A stretch of DNA of 40,610 bases from NCBI GenBank assembly GCA_002712765.1, contig PAUP01000021.1, positions 1 to 40,610 of the forward strand, in the 5' to 3' direction. Numbering within the stretch: the first letter of the stretch is position 1; each line of letters opens with the position of its first letter. Under the pieces are notes generated by a model. It was given only the letters and a program-made list of their open reading frames with translations. It did no database searches and was not told the origin of the DNA. The position numbers and the translations under genes are program-made. This DNA is from Cytophagaceae bacterium (GTDB taxonomy: Bacteria; Bacteroidota; Bacteroidia; Flavobacteriales; Flavobacteriaceae). Below are positions 1-7,762 of the stretch, one piece after another.

Positions 1-142
1 CTTCGGGAGTACCGCTGTAATCCTACCATAAAAAAAGGAACCTAATCAGGTTTGGTTTAAATAAGGTATCGATCGTCCCGAAGCATCGGAAGTACCGCTG
101 TAATCCTACCATAAAAAAAGGAACCTAATTAGGTTCCTTTAA
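1..142. repeat. Tandem duplication of tRNA-Cys tail and terminator (period 83)
   Basis: Positions 1-50 and 84-133 match at all but three positions. Both carry AGTACCGCTGTAATCCTACC, an A-run and the terminator stem. The likeness continues past the terminator: 61-72 resembles 144-155, so the left unit ends in GGTATCGA, identical to the tRNA-Cys acceptor 3' strand, followed by a degenerate T-arm-like stretch. The left unit is probably a decayed partial copy of the tRNA 3' end plus terminator. Its terminator arm has diverged (CAGGTTTGG against TAGGTTCC). More copies may lie left of the window. Confidence 0.7.
113..140 (-). terminator. Terminator of tRNA-Cys
   Basis: A perfect 24-bp palindrome at 117-140 (arms AAAGGAACCT and AGGTTCCTTT around AATT) begins 7 bases beyond the tRNA 3' end. 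On the minus strand it is followed by a T-run, which is the form of an intrinsic terminator. Confidence 0.8.
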
Positions 143-146
143 GATG

Positions 147-217
147 AGGTATCGAGCGGATTCGAACCGCTGTAGATGGTGTTGCAGACCACTGCCTAGC
201 CACTCGGCCACGATACC
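147..217 (-). tRNA. tRNA-Cys (GCA)
   Basis: Read on the minus strand, the sequence folds as a full cloverleaf. The acceptor stem is GGTATCG/CGATACC, the D-arm contains GAGTGGCTA, and the anticodon stem GTGGT/ACCAT carries loop CTGCAAC with anticodon GCA. The T-stem AGCGG/CCGCT carries loop TTCGAAT. The discriminator base is T, as expected for bacterial tRNA-Cys. CCA is not encoded. Confidence 0.95.
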
Positions 218-228
218 TTGTGAGGGTG

Positions 229-261
229 CAAATGTAGTTATTTTTTAGAATAAAGCGCAAA
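229..261 (-). promoter_or_regulatory. Bacteroidota-type promoter of tRNA-Cys
   Basis: On the minus strand, TTTG (258-261) and TACATTTG (229-236) are separated by 21 bases. This matches the Bacteroidota -33 TTTG / -7 TAnnTTTG architecture, and it lies 11 bases before the tRNA 5' end. It is the best two-part promoter in the window. Confidence 0.65.
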
Positions 262-305
262 CAAAAAGCCAATAGACTTTTTATTATTTCTAAGGTCAAT
301 AAGAG

Positions 306-665
306 TTATTCTCTGGCCTTGGTACGTTCTACGGTGACCATTTCTACATCACCACCTATAGGAGGGTTTAATTTTGAAACAGCCACGGTAGCCTCTTTGA
401 TTAAGCTTTCTTCTTTAAAAAATCGTTGCAGTATACGTTCACAAACAGTTTCCAATAGGTGAGAGGCAATAGCCATTTCTTCTTTGACAATACGATTGAG
501 AAGTACATAATCAACCGTATCTTTTAATAAATCGGTTTGGGCTGAGGTAGACAAATCGGCCTCTATAGCCACATCCACACGATAATCTGATCCAATTTTT
601 GTTTCTTCTCTCAAGCAACCGTGATAGGCATATACCCTAATGTTTTGCACGCTAATTCTCCCCAT
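306..665 (-). CDS. folB: Dihydroneopterin aldolase
   Basis: This 119-residue protein should cleave 7,8-dihydroneopterin to 6-hydroxymethyl-dihydropterin and glycolaldehyde in cytosolic folate biosynthesis. The length is normal for the family. The N-terminal Y14-H-G motif is followed by acidic residues E20/E21, and Y53, E72 and K98 with the KLNPPIGG loop sit where the family has its substrate-binding and catalytic Tyr, Glu and Lys. The assignment comes from these motifs and the overall sequence likeness. The ATG start follows a TAnnTTTG promoter element at a suitable distance. No other folate gene is adjacent, so it appears to be expressed alone. Confidence 0.93.
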   Translation of the reverse strand: MGRISVQNIRVYAYHGCLREETKIGSDYRVDVAIEADLSTSAQTDLLKDTVDYVLLNRIVKEEMAIASHLLETVCERILQRFFKEESLIKEATVAVSKLNPPIGGDVEMVTVERTKARE

Positions 666-691
666 TTATCTTTTTTTAAAAATTATAAATG

Positions 692-699
692 CAAAGTTA
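692..699 (-). promoter_or_regulatory. -7 promoter element of folB
   Basis: TAACTTTG on the minus strand fits TAnnTTTG and lies about 27 bases before the folB ATG. No clear -33 element is seen. Confidence 0.45.
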
Positions 700-710
700 G
701 TCGATAAAGC

Positions 711-920
711 TTAACCTGTAAAGAAATCAAAAACGTTACTCAGCCCACTGGTTTTGGTTTTGTAAAATTCGGTATAGGTGCATCGTTTACAAGTTACAGA
801 GGTATATTTTTCGGTTTGTACGTCAAAAATTTTGGATAAGGTACCACCAGTGGCACGCATTTGACCTAGGGTATAGCTGTGGTTGTCACATTTAGGACAG
901 GTATAATTTAGTGTTTTCAT
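711..920 (-). CDS. Small zinc-ribbon protein (DUF2082-like)
   Basis: A 69-residue protein with two CxxC knuckles, C8-x2-C11 and C44-x2-C47, which should form one zinc ribbon. The spacing and the opening TCPKC resemble the DUF2082-type group described as putative nucleic-acid-binding zinc ribbons. No signal peptide or membrane segment is present. It lies just upstream of folB on the same strand, but folB has its own probable promoter. Molecular function is unknown. Confidence 0.75.
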   Translation of the reverse strand: MKTLNYTCPKCDNHSYTLGQMRATGGTLSKIFDVQTEKYTSVTCKRCTYTEFYKTKTSGLSNVFDFFTG

Positions 921-1048
921 CTTGGTGTTTCTTATAGGACGGTAAAATTGAAATTCGTTACAACGGTGGCTTTACCAATAAAGGTATAACCATCTTTAGT
1001 ATAAGAAAAGACCTTAGTAAGCGTAGGAGCTAAGATGACATTTTTGTG

Positions 1049-1056
1049 TAATTTTG
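1049..1056 (+). promoter_or_regulatory. -7 promoter element of glnS
   Basis: TAATTTTG matches TAnnTTTG and ends 18 bases before the glnS ATG, which would give a very short leader. No -33 TTTG at the right spacing is obvious. Confidence 0.4.
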
Positions 1057-1074
1057 TTTCCTTAATTTTAGCAC

Positions 1075-3102
1075 ATGAGTGATACACACAAACCGCTTAA
1101 CTTTTTAGAGCAAATCGTTGAAGATGATTTGGCTACCAATTATAAAAAGGAGGATCTCAGATTTCGATTTCCGCCAGAGCCAAATGGTTATCTACATATA
1201 GGTCATTGCAAAGCGATTTGTATCAGTTTTGGACTGGGCGAGCGCTATGCCGCTCCGGTCAATTTGAGGTTTGACGATACCAATCCTGCCAAAGAAGAAC
1301 AAGAATATGTAGATGCGATAAAGCGCGATGTATCTTGGTTGGGGTTTCAATGGGATAAGGTGTGTTTTTCAAGTGATTATTTTCAGCAATTATATGATTG
1401 GACCTTGCAACTGATAAGGGACGGAAAGGCTTATGTCGATTCACAGTCTAGTGAAGCTATGGCTCAGCAAAAAGGCACCCCAACTTCTGCAGGTAGTAAT
1501 AGTCCTTTTAGAGATCGATCGGTCGAAGAAAACCTAGATCTTTTTGCCCGTATGAAGGCTGGAGAATTTGAAGAAGGCAAACATGTTTTGCGTGCCAAAA
1601 TTGATATGAGCAGTCCTAATATGCTGCTTAGAGATCCCATTATGTATCGTGTCTTACATAAACAGCATCATCGCACAGGCGATAGTTGGTGTATTTATCC
1701 GATGTACGATTGGACACATGGAGAAAGTGATTATATAGAACAAGTATCTCACAGTTTGTGTTCGCTCGAATTTAAGCCGCATAGACCGCTTTACGATTGG
1801 TTTTTGGACCAGGTATATACCGGAGAAGATATTAGGCCTAAGCAACGAGAATTTGCCCGTTTAAACCTGAGTTACACCATAATGAGTAAACGCAAATTAT
1901 TGCGCTTGGTCGAAGAAGGGATAGTAACCGGGTGGGACGATCCTCGTATGCCTACAATTTCTGGCCTGCGACGCAGAGGGTATACCCCAGCTGCTATTCG
2001 AAATTTTATCGATACCGTAGGTGTTGCCAAGAGAGAGAACGTCATAGATGTGTCGCTTTTAGAATATAATATTAGAGAAGATCTCAATAAAACGGCCAAT
2101 CGGGTAATGGCAGTGCTAGATCCTGTAAAACTAATCATCACCAATTATCCAGAGGGAGTCGAAGAAGTTCTGGAGGCCGAAAATAACCCAGAAGATCCTA
2201 CCGCTGGTGCACATGAGGTGCCGTTTAGTAAAGAACTCTATATCGAAAGAGAGGATTTTAAGGAAGATGCTGGGAGAAAGTACTTTAGATTGACCCTTGG
2301 TAAGGAGGTGCGTCTCAAAAATGCCTATATCATCAAAGGCGAAGCTGTGGTCAAAGATGCCGAGGGTAAGATTACAGAAATACACTGTAGCTATGATCCC
2401 GACAGTAAATCGGGTAGTGGGACCGAGGCTTCCAAACGCAACGTAAAAGGAACTTTGCATTGGGTCTCTATAGCGCATGCAGTCAAAGCAGAGGTTAGAC
2501 TCTATGAACGTTTATTTAATCACGAAGCGCCAGATGGCGATAAGGAGACCGATTTTATGAACTATCTCAACCCAGAATCGCTTCAAGTAGTTACAGGATA
2601 TCTCGAACCCTACTTGCAAACGGCAAAAGTGGGAGAGCGGTTTCAGTTTCAGCGATTGGGATATTTTAATGTCGATATAGATAGTACACCAGATAAATTG
2701 GTCTTTAATCGCACCGTTGGTTTGCGAGATTCTTGGGCCAAGCAAAAACCAAAATCCAATCAACCTGCCGCCAAGGGTAAACAACAGCAGCCTAAACTTT
2801 CCGCTTTAAGCGAAATTAACCGCGCTGGTAAAAAATTGGCCAATCTGCCAGAGGAGAAACGCCTTACTATGATTGCAAAGATCAGAGAATTGGCACCTCA
2901 ATTAAGCCAGGATGAAGTGGTTGGATTCTTTGGTACAGCGGCCAAAAAGGTAGGGACTCGTATGGCTGGGATTGAGAGTTTATACGCTTTCGCGAAAGCG
3001 CACTCAAAACAAATTGCAGATATCCCAGGAGCACAAGAGTTTATTACGGCTGCCAAAGAAGACAAAAACGAATTGCTTCAAGAGGCCGCTGCCAAATTTT
3101 AA
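1075..3102 (+). CDS. glnS: Glutaminyl-tRNA synthetase with YqeY-like tail
   Basis: This 675-residue class I enzyme charges tRNA-Gln with glutamine in the cytosol. The HIGH signature lies in PPEPNGYLHIGH (33-44) and the KMSKS-type loop is IMSKRKL (M270-S271-K272). The catalytic and anticodon-binding beta-barrel domains follow, to about residue 545. A C-terminal extension of roughly 125 residues, rich in Lys and Ala, resembles the GatB/YqeY tRNA-binding tail found on GlnRS of Bacteroidota and some other bacteria. This tail contains one copy of the dispersed palindrome, encoding A638-A642. The gene ends at a strong terminator. Together with gltX it suggests direct charging of glutamine rather than a GatCAB-dependent route, although GatCAB could be encoded elsewhere. 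Confidence 0.97.
   Translation: MSDTHKPLNFLEQIVEDDLATNYKKEDLRFRFPPEPNGYLHIGHCKAICISFGLGERYAAPVNLRFDDTNPAKEEQEYVDAIKRDVSWLGFQWDKVCFSSDYFQQLYDWTLQLIRDGKAYVDSQSSEAMAQQKGTPTSAGSNSPFRDRSVEENLDLFARMKAGEFEEGKHVLRAKIDMSSPNMLLRDPIMYRVLHKQHHRTGDSWCIYPMYDWTHGESDYIEQVSHSLCSLEFKPHRPLYDWFLDQVYTGEDIRPKQREFARLNLSYTIMSKRKLLRLVEEGIVTGWDDPRMPTISGLRRRGYTPAAIRNFIDTVGVAKRENVIDVSLLEYNIREDLNKTANRVMAVLDPVKLIITNYPEGVEEVLEAENNPEDPTAGAHEVPFSKELYIEREDFKEDAGRKYFRLTLGKEVRLKNAYIIKGEAVVKDAEGKITEIHCSYDPDSKSGSGTEASKRNVKGTLHWVSIAHAVKAEVRLYERLFNHEAPDGDKETDFMNYLNPESLQVVTGYLEPYLQTAKVGERFQFQRLGYFNVDIDSTPDKLVFNRTVGLRDSWAKQKPKSNQPAAKGKQQQPKLSALSEINRAGKKLANLPEEKRLTMIAKIRELAPQLSQDEVVGFFGTAAKKVGTRMAGIESLYAFAKAHSKQIADIPGAQEFITAAKEDKNELLQEAAAKF
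2986..2999. repeat. Dispersed palindrome GCTTTCGCGAAAGC, copy 1
   Basis: Exact 14-bp palindrome, extended to 16 bp by flanking C/G. It lies in the C-terminal tail of glnS and is read as Ala-Phe-Ala-Lys-Ala. Confidence 0.95.
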
Positions 3103-3112
3103 TACCAACAAG

Positions 3113-3146
3113 AAATGCCTCAGTAGGACACTGAGGCATTTTTTTT
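3113..3146 (+). terminator. Terminator of glnS
   Basis: A 12-bp perfect stem (AAATGCCTCAGT / ACTGAGGCATTT) with loop AGGAC is followed by eight Ts, 10 bases after the glnS stop codon. Confidence 0.92.
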
Positions 3147-3189
3147 GGATATAGAATGCTTCTTGGTGGGAAGCACTTATTTAAACGCA

Positions 3190-4143
3190 CTAATCTCGAT
3201 CTTCATCTTTTTTGTTGACAATACCCTTTTTGGCATTGTCAATCTTCATTTGCTCACCTATTTTATTGGAGGCGACAAAAGAGGCAATCATATCATTGAG
3301 CATATTGCTTCCCGCCTGCGGCGAATTGGGCATCAAGATAAGATTGGAGTTGGTTTGTTCACCCATAGATTGTAGGGTGTCATAATGTTGGGTCACTACA
3401 ATCAAAGCCGAGGCTTCCTGAGAGTTAATCCCTACGTTGTTAAGTACATCTACAGATTCTTCTAGACCTCTGGCAATTTCGCGACGCTGATCGGCGATAC
3501 CTTGACCTTGAAGGCGTTTAGACTCGGCCTCTGCTCTTGCTTTGGCTACGATTTTAATACGATCGGCTTCGGCTTCAAACTCTGCGGCTACTTTTTCGCG
3601 TTCGGCTGCGTTAATGCGGTTCATCGCTTCTTTTACCTGTAAATCGGGATCGATATCGGTAACAAGCGTTTTAATAATGTCAAAACCATAACTAGACATG
3701 GCTTCGTTCAATTCTCTTTTGACGGCTATGGCGATATCATCTTTACGTTCAAAAACATCATCAAGTTTCATTTTGGGAACCTCTGCACGCACTACGTCAA
3801 AGACATAAGAGGTGATTTGATCATTAGGATTTTCTAGTTTGTAAAAGGCGTCATATACCCGCTCTTTGACCACTTGAAACTGTACCGAAATTTTTAGTCG
3901 TACAAATACATCATCTTTGGTTTTGGTTTCTACAACTACATCCAACTGCTGAATTTTTAGGTTGATCCTACCAGCAATGCGATCTATGATTGGAATTTTA
4001 AATTGGAGCCCAGAATTGCGTACTCCAGTAAATCTCCCAAAACGTTCTACAATCGCAGCTGTTTGCTGTCGTACCATAAAAATACCCGAAAGCAGAATAA
4101 GCACTGCGAGCGCAATCACTATTGGAAATACAATTTGACTCAT
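3190..4143 (-). CDS. SPFH/band-7 (stomatin-like) membrane protein
   Basis: This 317-residue protein has one N-terminal membrane segment (about residues 4-23), then an SPFH/band-7 domain (about 25-185). An Ala/Glu/Arg-rich coiled coil follows (about 180-240, containing AAEREKVAAEFEAEADR). This order matches the stomatin/prohibitin-like QmcA group, which forms oligomeric cages in the inner membrane and is linked to membrane quality control and microdomains. The C-terminus is polar and ends in a charged KKDEDRD tail. No NfeD-like partner gene is adjacent. Substrate or partner cannot be inferred from the sequence. Confidence 0.9.
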   Translation of the reverse strand: MSQIVFPIVIALAVLILLSGIFMVRQQTAAIVERFGRFTGVRNSGLQFKIPIIDRIAGRINLKIQQLDVVVETKTKDDVFVRLKISVQFQVVKERVYDAFYKLENPNDQITSYVFDVVRAEVPKMKLDDVFERKDDIAIAVKRELNEAMSSYGFDIIKTLVTDIDPDLQVKEAMNRINAAEREKVAAEFEAEADRIKIVAKARAEAESKRLQGQGIADQRREIARGLEESVDVLNNVGINSQEASALIVVTQHYDTLQSMGEQTNSNLILMPNSPQAGSNMLNDMIASFVASNKIGEQMKIDNAKKGIVNKKDEDRD

Positions 4144-4312
4144 AAAATTTTGTTTTGAAGGTTAATTAATAGTGGAAGTTATGAAAATAACTATTGATAT
4201 GTCGCTCTTGTCGAGAAAACGTAACAGTTCGTCTTATTTTTCTGCAGGAGATAAAAACATATCCTATCTTCCCAAAGAATTAAACAGATGCTCCCCAACA
4301 TCAACTGTTATT

Positions 4313-4987
4313 ATGAAGCAAAAAATTGTCCTATTGTTCTTTACCTTGGCCACGCTAAGTAGCCTTGCTCAGTCTTATATGGGCTCGGGCAATTACAACC
4401 GTATTGGGATACAGGGACGCTATGCCTTATTAGACATAAATACGACCGATTTTGAGACTTCTCAGGAAGCCGGTTTTATGGCAGGTCTTACGACTAGAGG
4501 TAGGTTGTATAATAATTTTGGAATGGTGTACGGGATCGATTTTGTTTCGTTAAGTACTAGCGTGCAAGGGCGTGCTTTGGGTACCGCTTCTTTTGAAGAC
4601 ATGAAGTATACCATAATTGGAGCACAGCTCAACCTATTGTTAAGTTATAATATCTTAGAACAAAACCTTGCCATAGAAGCAGGGCCTGCCTTAATGGTTA
4701 ATAGCAAGATGACCCTAAAAAATATGGGTCAAGAAGACAATATAGTGAAGGGGTATGCCAGTTTAAAAGCCACCGATATCGAAGAGATTTCTAGGATCAA
4801 TCCTTTTGTGGTAGTGGCGCTCACAGGAGGTTTTGAAGGCCTGCGATTTAGCATACAATATCAGTACGGATTTACCAATATGCTCGGTAACCTCAACAGC
4901 GAGGATCTTCAAGATATCGATAGAACTGTACCAGAGTTTAATGGTACCGCCTCCATTATTTCAGGGGGGATTATACTTTATCTATAA
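4313..4987 (+). CDS. Small outer-membrane beta-barrel protein
   Basis: A 224-residue protein whose signal peptide (MKQKIVLLFFTLATLSSLAQ, cleavage near A19) sets the start. The reading frame is open further upstream to 4172, but that extension has no membrane or domain character and would bury the signal peptide. The mature part alternates polar and aromatic residues in strands and ends with a hydrophobic strand (IISGGIILYL). It resembles the PorT/OmpW-like small barrels common in Bacteroidota. The 3' end overlaps the convergent gltX by 6 bp. Function is unknown. Confidence 0.75.
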   Translation: MKQKIVLLFFTLATLSSLAQSYMGSGNYNRIGIQGRYALLDINTTDFETSQEAGFMAGLTTRGRLYNNFGMVYGIDFVSLSTSVQGRALGTASFEDMKYTIIGAQLNLLLSYNILEQNLAIEAGPALMVNSKMTLKNMGQEDNIVKGYASLKATDIEEISRINPFVVVALTGGFEGLRFSIQYQYGFTNMLGNLNSEDLQDIDRTVPEFNGTASIISGGIILYL

Positions 4988-6502
4988 GGTTTCAATAACC
5001 CTTTTGATGCGCTCTAGGGTAGCTTCTTTGCCAATAAGCCCAGCAATTTCAAATACATCAGGTCCTTGCATCGCCCCCACAAGACTTAAACGCAGGGGTT
5101 GCATTACTTTTCCAAAACCAAGTTCCTGATCTGTAATCCAACCTTTAACTGTAGTTTGTAAATGATGCGCTTCAAAAGGCGTAACCCCAGCCATAAGCTC
5201 ATGAATTTGGGTCATGATTGCTGCCGTATCGCTTTTCCAACCTTTTTTTACAGCTTTTGGATCATAGGAAGTAGGCGCTTCGTAAAAATAAGCTCCTAAC
5301 TCCCAAAAATCACTTACAAAAGTGGCGCGCTGTTTTAAAAGCGAGATAACTGCCGTAGTATAGGAAAGGGTAGATGATATATTTCTCTCAGAAAGGATTT
5401 CCATAAACTGCTTAGCAAGCTCCTCTGCCGAGCTTTGTTGTAAGTAATGTTGCTGAAACCACTTTGTTTTTTCTGGATCAAATTTGGCACCAGATTTATT
5501 GACCTTTTCTAGAGAAAAAGCAGCCACCAATTGGTCGAGGGTAAAAAATTCTTGTTCGGTACCAGGATTCCACCCTAAAAAGGCAAGCATATTGGTAACG
5601 GCCTCAGGAAAATACCCATCTTCTCTATAACCGGCACTAACCTCATTGGTTTTAGGGTCTGTCCATTCTAGCGGAAATACAGGAAATCCGAGTTTGTCTC
5701 CATCTCGTTTACTCAATTTACCTTTTCCTACAGGTTTTAAAATTAGCGGTAGGTGTGCAAATTTAGGCGCATCCCAACCCAAAGCGCGATATAGTAAGAC
5801 ATGCAAAGCGAGTGAAGGCAACCACTCCTCACCTCGTATCACATGGGTAATTTCCATGAAGTGATCGTCTACAATATTGGCCAAGTGGTAAGTGGGCATC
5901 CCGTCAGATTTGAACAGTACTTTATCATCCAAAATCGAGGTGTCTACCGTCATTTGGCCTCGTATTTCATCCTGTAAATGGAGGGTCTCTTCTTTGGGTG
6001 ATTTAAATCTAATGACATAATCTTCACCGCTTTCGATGCGTTTTTGAGTCTCTTCTGGGGTCAACCTAAGTGAATTATCTAATTCATTTCGGTTGTGCCA
6101 ATTGTAAATAAAAGTCTTACCATCTGATTCATAGGTCTTTCTTAAATCGGCCAATGCTTCGCTACTATCAAAAGCGTAGTAGGCATTGCCGTTGTCTATA
6201 AGCGCTTTCGCGAAAGCGTAATACTGCTCCTTGCGCTCACTCTGACGATAGGGGCCAAAATCACCCTCTTTGCCAGGGCCTTCGTCATAAGGAATTTGAC
6301 ACCAATCCAAACTCTCTGTGATATAAGATTCGGCACCGGGAACATAACGGCTTTGATCAGTATCTTCTATACGCAAAACAAAAGTTCCCTTGTGTTTTTT
6401 GGCAAAGAGATAATTGAATAATGCGGTTCTTACACCACCTATATGTAAAGGGCCAGTAGGGCTAGGGGCAAAACGCACCCGTACATTTTGAGACATATTC
6501 AC
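4982..6502 (-). CDS. gltX: Glutamyl-tRNA synthetase
   Basis: This 506-residue class I enzyme charges tRNA-Glu. The HIGH-type motif is PSPTGPLHIGG (HIGG at 20-23) and the KMSKS-type motif is KLSKRDGDKLGFP (K262-R266). The alpha-helical anticodon-binding domain forms the C-terminal third. Two starts are possible, M1 and M3 (MSQNVRVRFAPS); the first is kept because both lie just after the promoter element. One copy of the dispersed palindrome encodes A96-A100 in the segment QYYAFAKALIDNG. The 3' end overlaps the convergent outer-membrane gene by 6 bp. Confidence 0.97.
   Translation of the reverse strand: MNMSQNVRVRFAPSPTGPLHIGGVRTALFNYLFAKKHKGTFVLRIEDTDQSRYVPGAESYITESLDWCQIPYDEGPGKEGDFGPYRQSERKEQYYAFAKALIDNGNAYYAFDSSEALADLRKTYESDGKTFIYNWHNRNELDNSLRLTPEETQKRIESGEDYVIRFKSPKEETLHLQDEIRGQMTVDTSILDDKVLFKSDGMPTYHLANIVDDHFMEITHVIRGEEWLPSLALHVLLYRALGWDAPKFAHLPLILKPVGKGKLSKRDGDKLGFPVFPLEWTDPKTNEVSAGYREDGYFPEAVTNMLAFLGWNPGTEQEFFTLDQLVAAFSLEKVNKSGAKFDPEKTKWFQQHYLQQSSAEELAKQFMEILSERNISSTLSYTTAVISLLKQRATFVSDFWELGAYFYEAPTSYDPKAVKKGWKSDTAAIMTQIHELMAGVTPFEAHHLQTTVKGWITDQELGFGKVMQPLRLSLVGAMQGPDVFEIAGLIGKEATLERIKRVIETL
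6204..6217. repeat. Dispersed palindrome GCTTTCGCGAAAGC, copy 2
   Basis: Exact copy with flanking C/G, inside gltX. Although the gene is on the minus strand, the palindrome is again read as Ala-Phe-Ala-Lys-Ala. Confidence 0.95.
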
Positions 6503-6517
6503 AGTTTTTTAAGGCTG

Positions 6518-6525
6518 CAAAGATA
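6518..6525 (-). promoter_or_regulatory. -7 promoter element of gltX
   Basis: TATCTTTG on the minus strand fits TAnnTTTG and lies 15 bases before the first gltX ATG. Confidence 0.5.
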
Positions 6526-6584
6526 CGTGAAACTTAGCCGAAAACAGGAGGCTAAAAGGAGAAACACCTAGCTTAAAAGCTCTT

Positions 6585-7625
6585 TTAACCCAGTTGATCT
6601 TTTGGGATATGTTTGTTCATAAGACGAAACCATAAGGGAGGAATCATCGATAAAACCATAGCCGTAGGATAGCCATAAGGCAATTGTGGGCTTATGTCGT
6701 GATAGTCGAGTAACTGATACTTTTTATTGGATCTGTAATGGTGATCGCTATGACGGGTAAGTTCATAAAGCATGATGCGCCCAAAGATGTGATTGCTATT
6801 CCAGGAGTGTACTTCTCTCACCCGCTCATAACGCCCGCTTTCTAGTTTTTTGCGTCTTAGCCCATAGTGTTCGATATAATTGATGGTCTCTAAAAGCAAG
6901 ACTCCTGCTAAGGCTACAAAAAAGGCGATAAGTACACCAAAGCCCCCAAAAACAAAAAAGAGTAAACCTAGATACATCATTTGTAGGATATGGTACCATA
7001 GCATATCATTATAAACCGATAAAAAACCACGACCCTCACGTGACAACAAATTGCGCTGAATGCGCCAGGCACTTCGGTATTGTCCCGGGATAGAACTCAA
7101 CCAAAACGCATATAAAGATTGGTTATACTTTGCTGTAGCGGGATCTTCTGGGGTTGCCGCATTAAGGTGATGGCCAAAGTTGTGTTCGATGTAAAAATGC
7201 ATATACAGCGCCGGTAGCAATAAGAGTTTGCCTAGTTGTTGTTCAATTCGGCTTTTGCGGTGACCCAATTCGTGTGCCACATTAATGCCATTAGACCCTA
7301 TGACAATCCCACAAGAGAAAATTAACCCGATTTGTTCTGAAAGCGAATACGTCATTCTCGTTAGTTGTGATAAGGTGAGATAGAGTATGCCAAAAACAAT
7401 GATAATATTGGCATAGAGCAGGAAATCGGTCCAGTGTAATTGCTTTTTTTGAGCGCGTTGGTCTTCACTTATATTATCGAGTTGCTTGGGAAATACTGCT
7501 TCTAGAATAGGTACAATAACAAAGGCATAGATGGGAGTTAGATACGCCCATAAACCACCATAGTATAAGCCTGTAAGGGCACAGAGAGGTATAGCATAGG
7601 CAGTGAGGTACTTCAGGTCATTCAT
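6585..7625 (-). CDS. AlkB-like membrane di-iron alkane 1-monooxygenase
   Basis: This 346-residue integral membrane protein belongs to the fatty-acid-desaturase-like di-iron hydroxylases. The histidine boxes are all present: HELGH (118-122), EHNFGHH (147-153) followed by the family hallmark NAATPEDPATA, E252-H253, and RHSDHH (H292, H295, H296). Hydrophobic segments alternate between the boxes. By family it should hydroxylate the terminal carbon of alkanes or related chains, but substrate range cannot be read from sequence and no rubredoxin gene is adjacent. The start is placed at MNDLKYLTAYAIP; an ATG 51 bases upstream would add a polar 17-residue tail with no family support. gltX follows 82 bp downstream behind its own promoter. 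Confidence 0.9.
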   Translation of the reverse strand: MNDLKYLTAYAIPLCALTGLYYGGLWAYLTPIYAFVIVPILEAVFPKQLDNISEDQRAQKKQLHWTDFLLYANIIIVFGILYLTLSQLTRMTYSLSEQIGLIFSCGIVIGSNGINVAHELGHRKSRIEQQLGKLLLLPALYMHFYIEHNFGHHLNAATPEDPATAKYNQSLYAFWLSSIPGQYRSAWRIQRNLLSREGRGFLSVYNDMLWYHILQMMYLGLLFFVFGGFGVLIAFFVALAGVLLLETINYIEHYGLRRKKLESGRYERVREVHSWNSNHIFGRIMLYELTRHSDHHYRSNKKYQLLDYHDISPQLPYGYPTAMVLSMIPPLWFRLMNKHIPKDQLG

Positions 7626-7762
7626 CTTTGGGGTAATTTTAACATCACTATGCAATGTAGGGCAATTTAAAAACATAATAAAATGGTATTTTAGAGGTTC
7701 CTTTAGTAGGAGGTGGTAATCAGGTCTAAAACCCAGCTATCACCTTAATCAACAATAACTAA

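Noticed and set aside
3157-3175. Hairpin TGCTTC/GAAGCA as terminator of the SPFH gene
   Set aside because: The stem is six pairs with no T-run on the minus strand.
4172-4312. Longer N-terminus for the small outer-membrane protein
   Set aside because: The ATG at 4313 begins a clean signal peptide; the upstream extension is polar and would disable it.
6523-6533. parS half-site-like ACGTGAAAC in the gltX promoter region
   Set aside because: Only one arm is present and the other side (AAAGAT) does not match parS, so this is likely chance.
7038-7048. CACGTG core in the AlkB gene
   Set aside because: Only the six-base core matches; the parS arms are absent.
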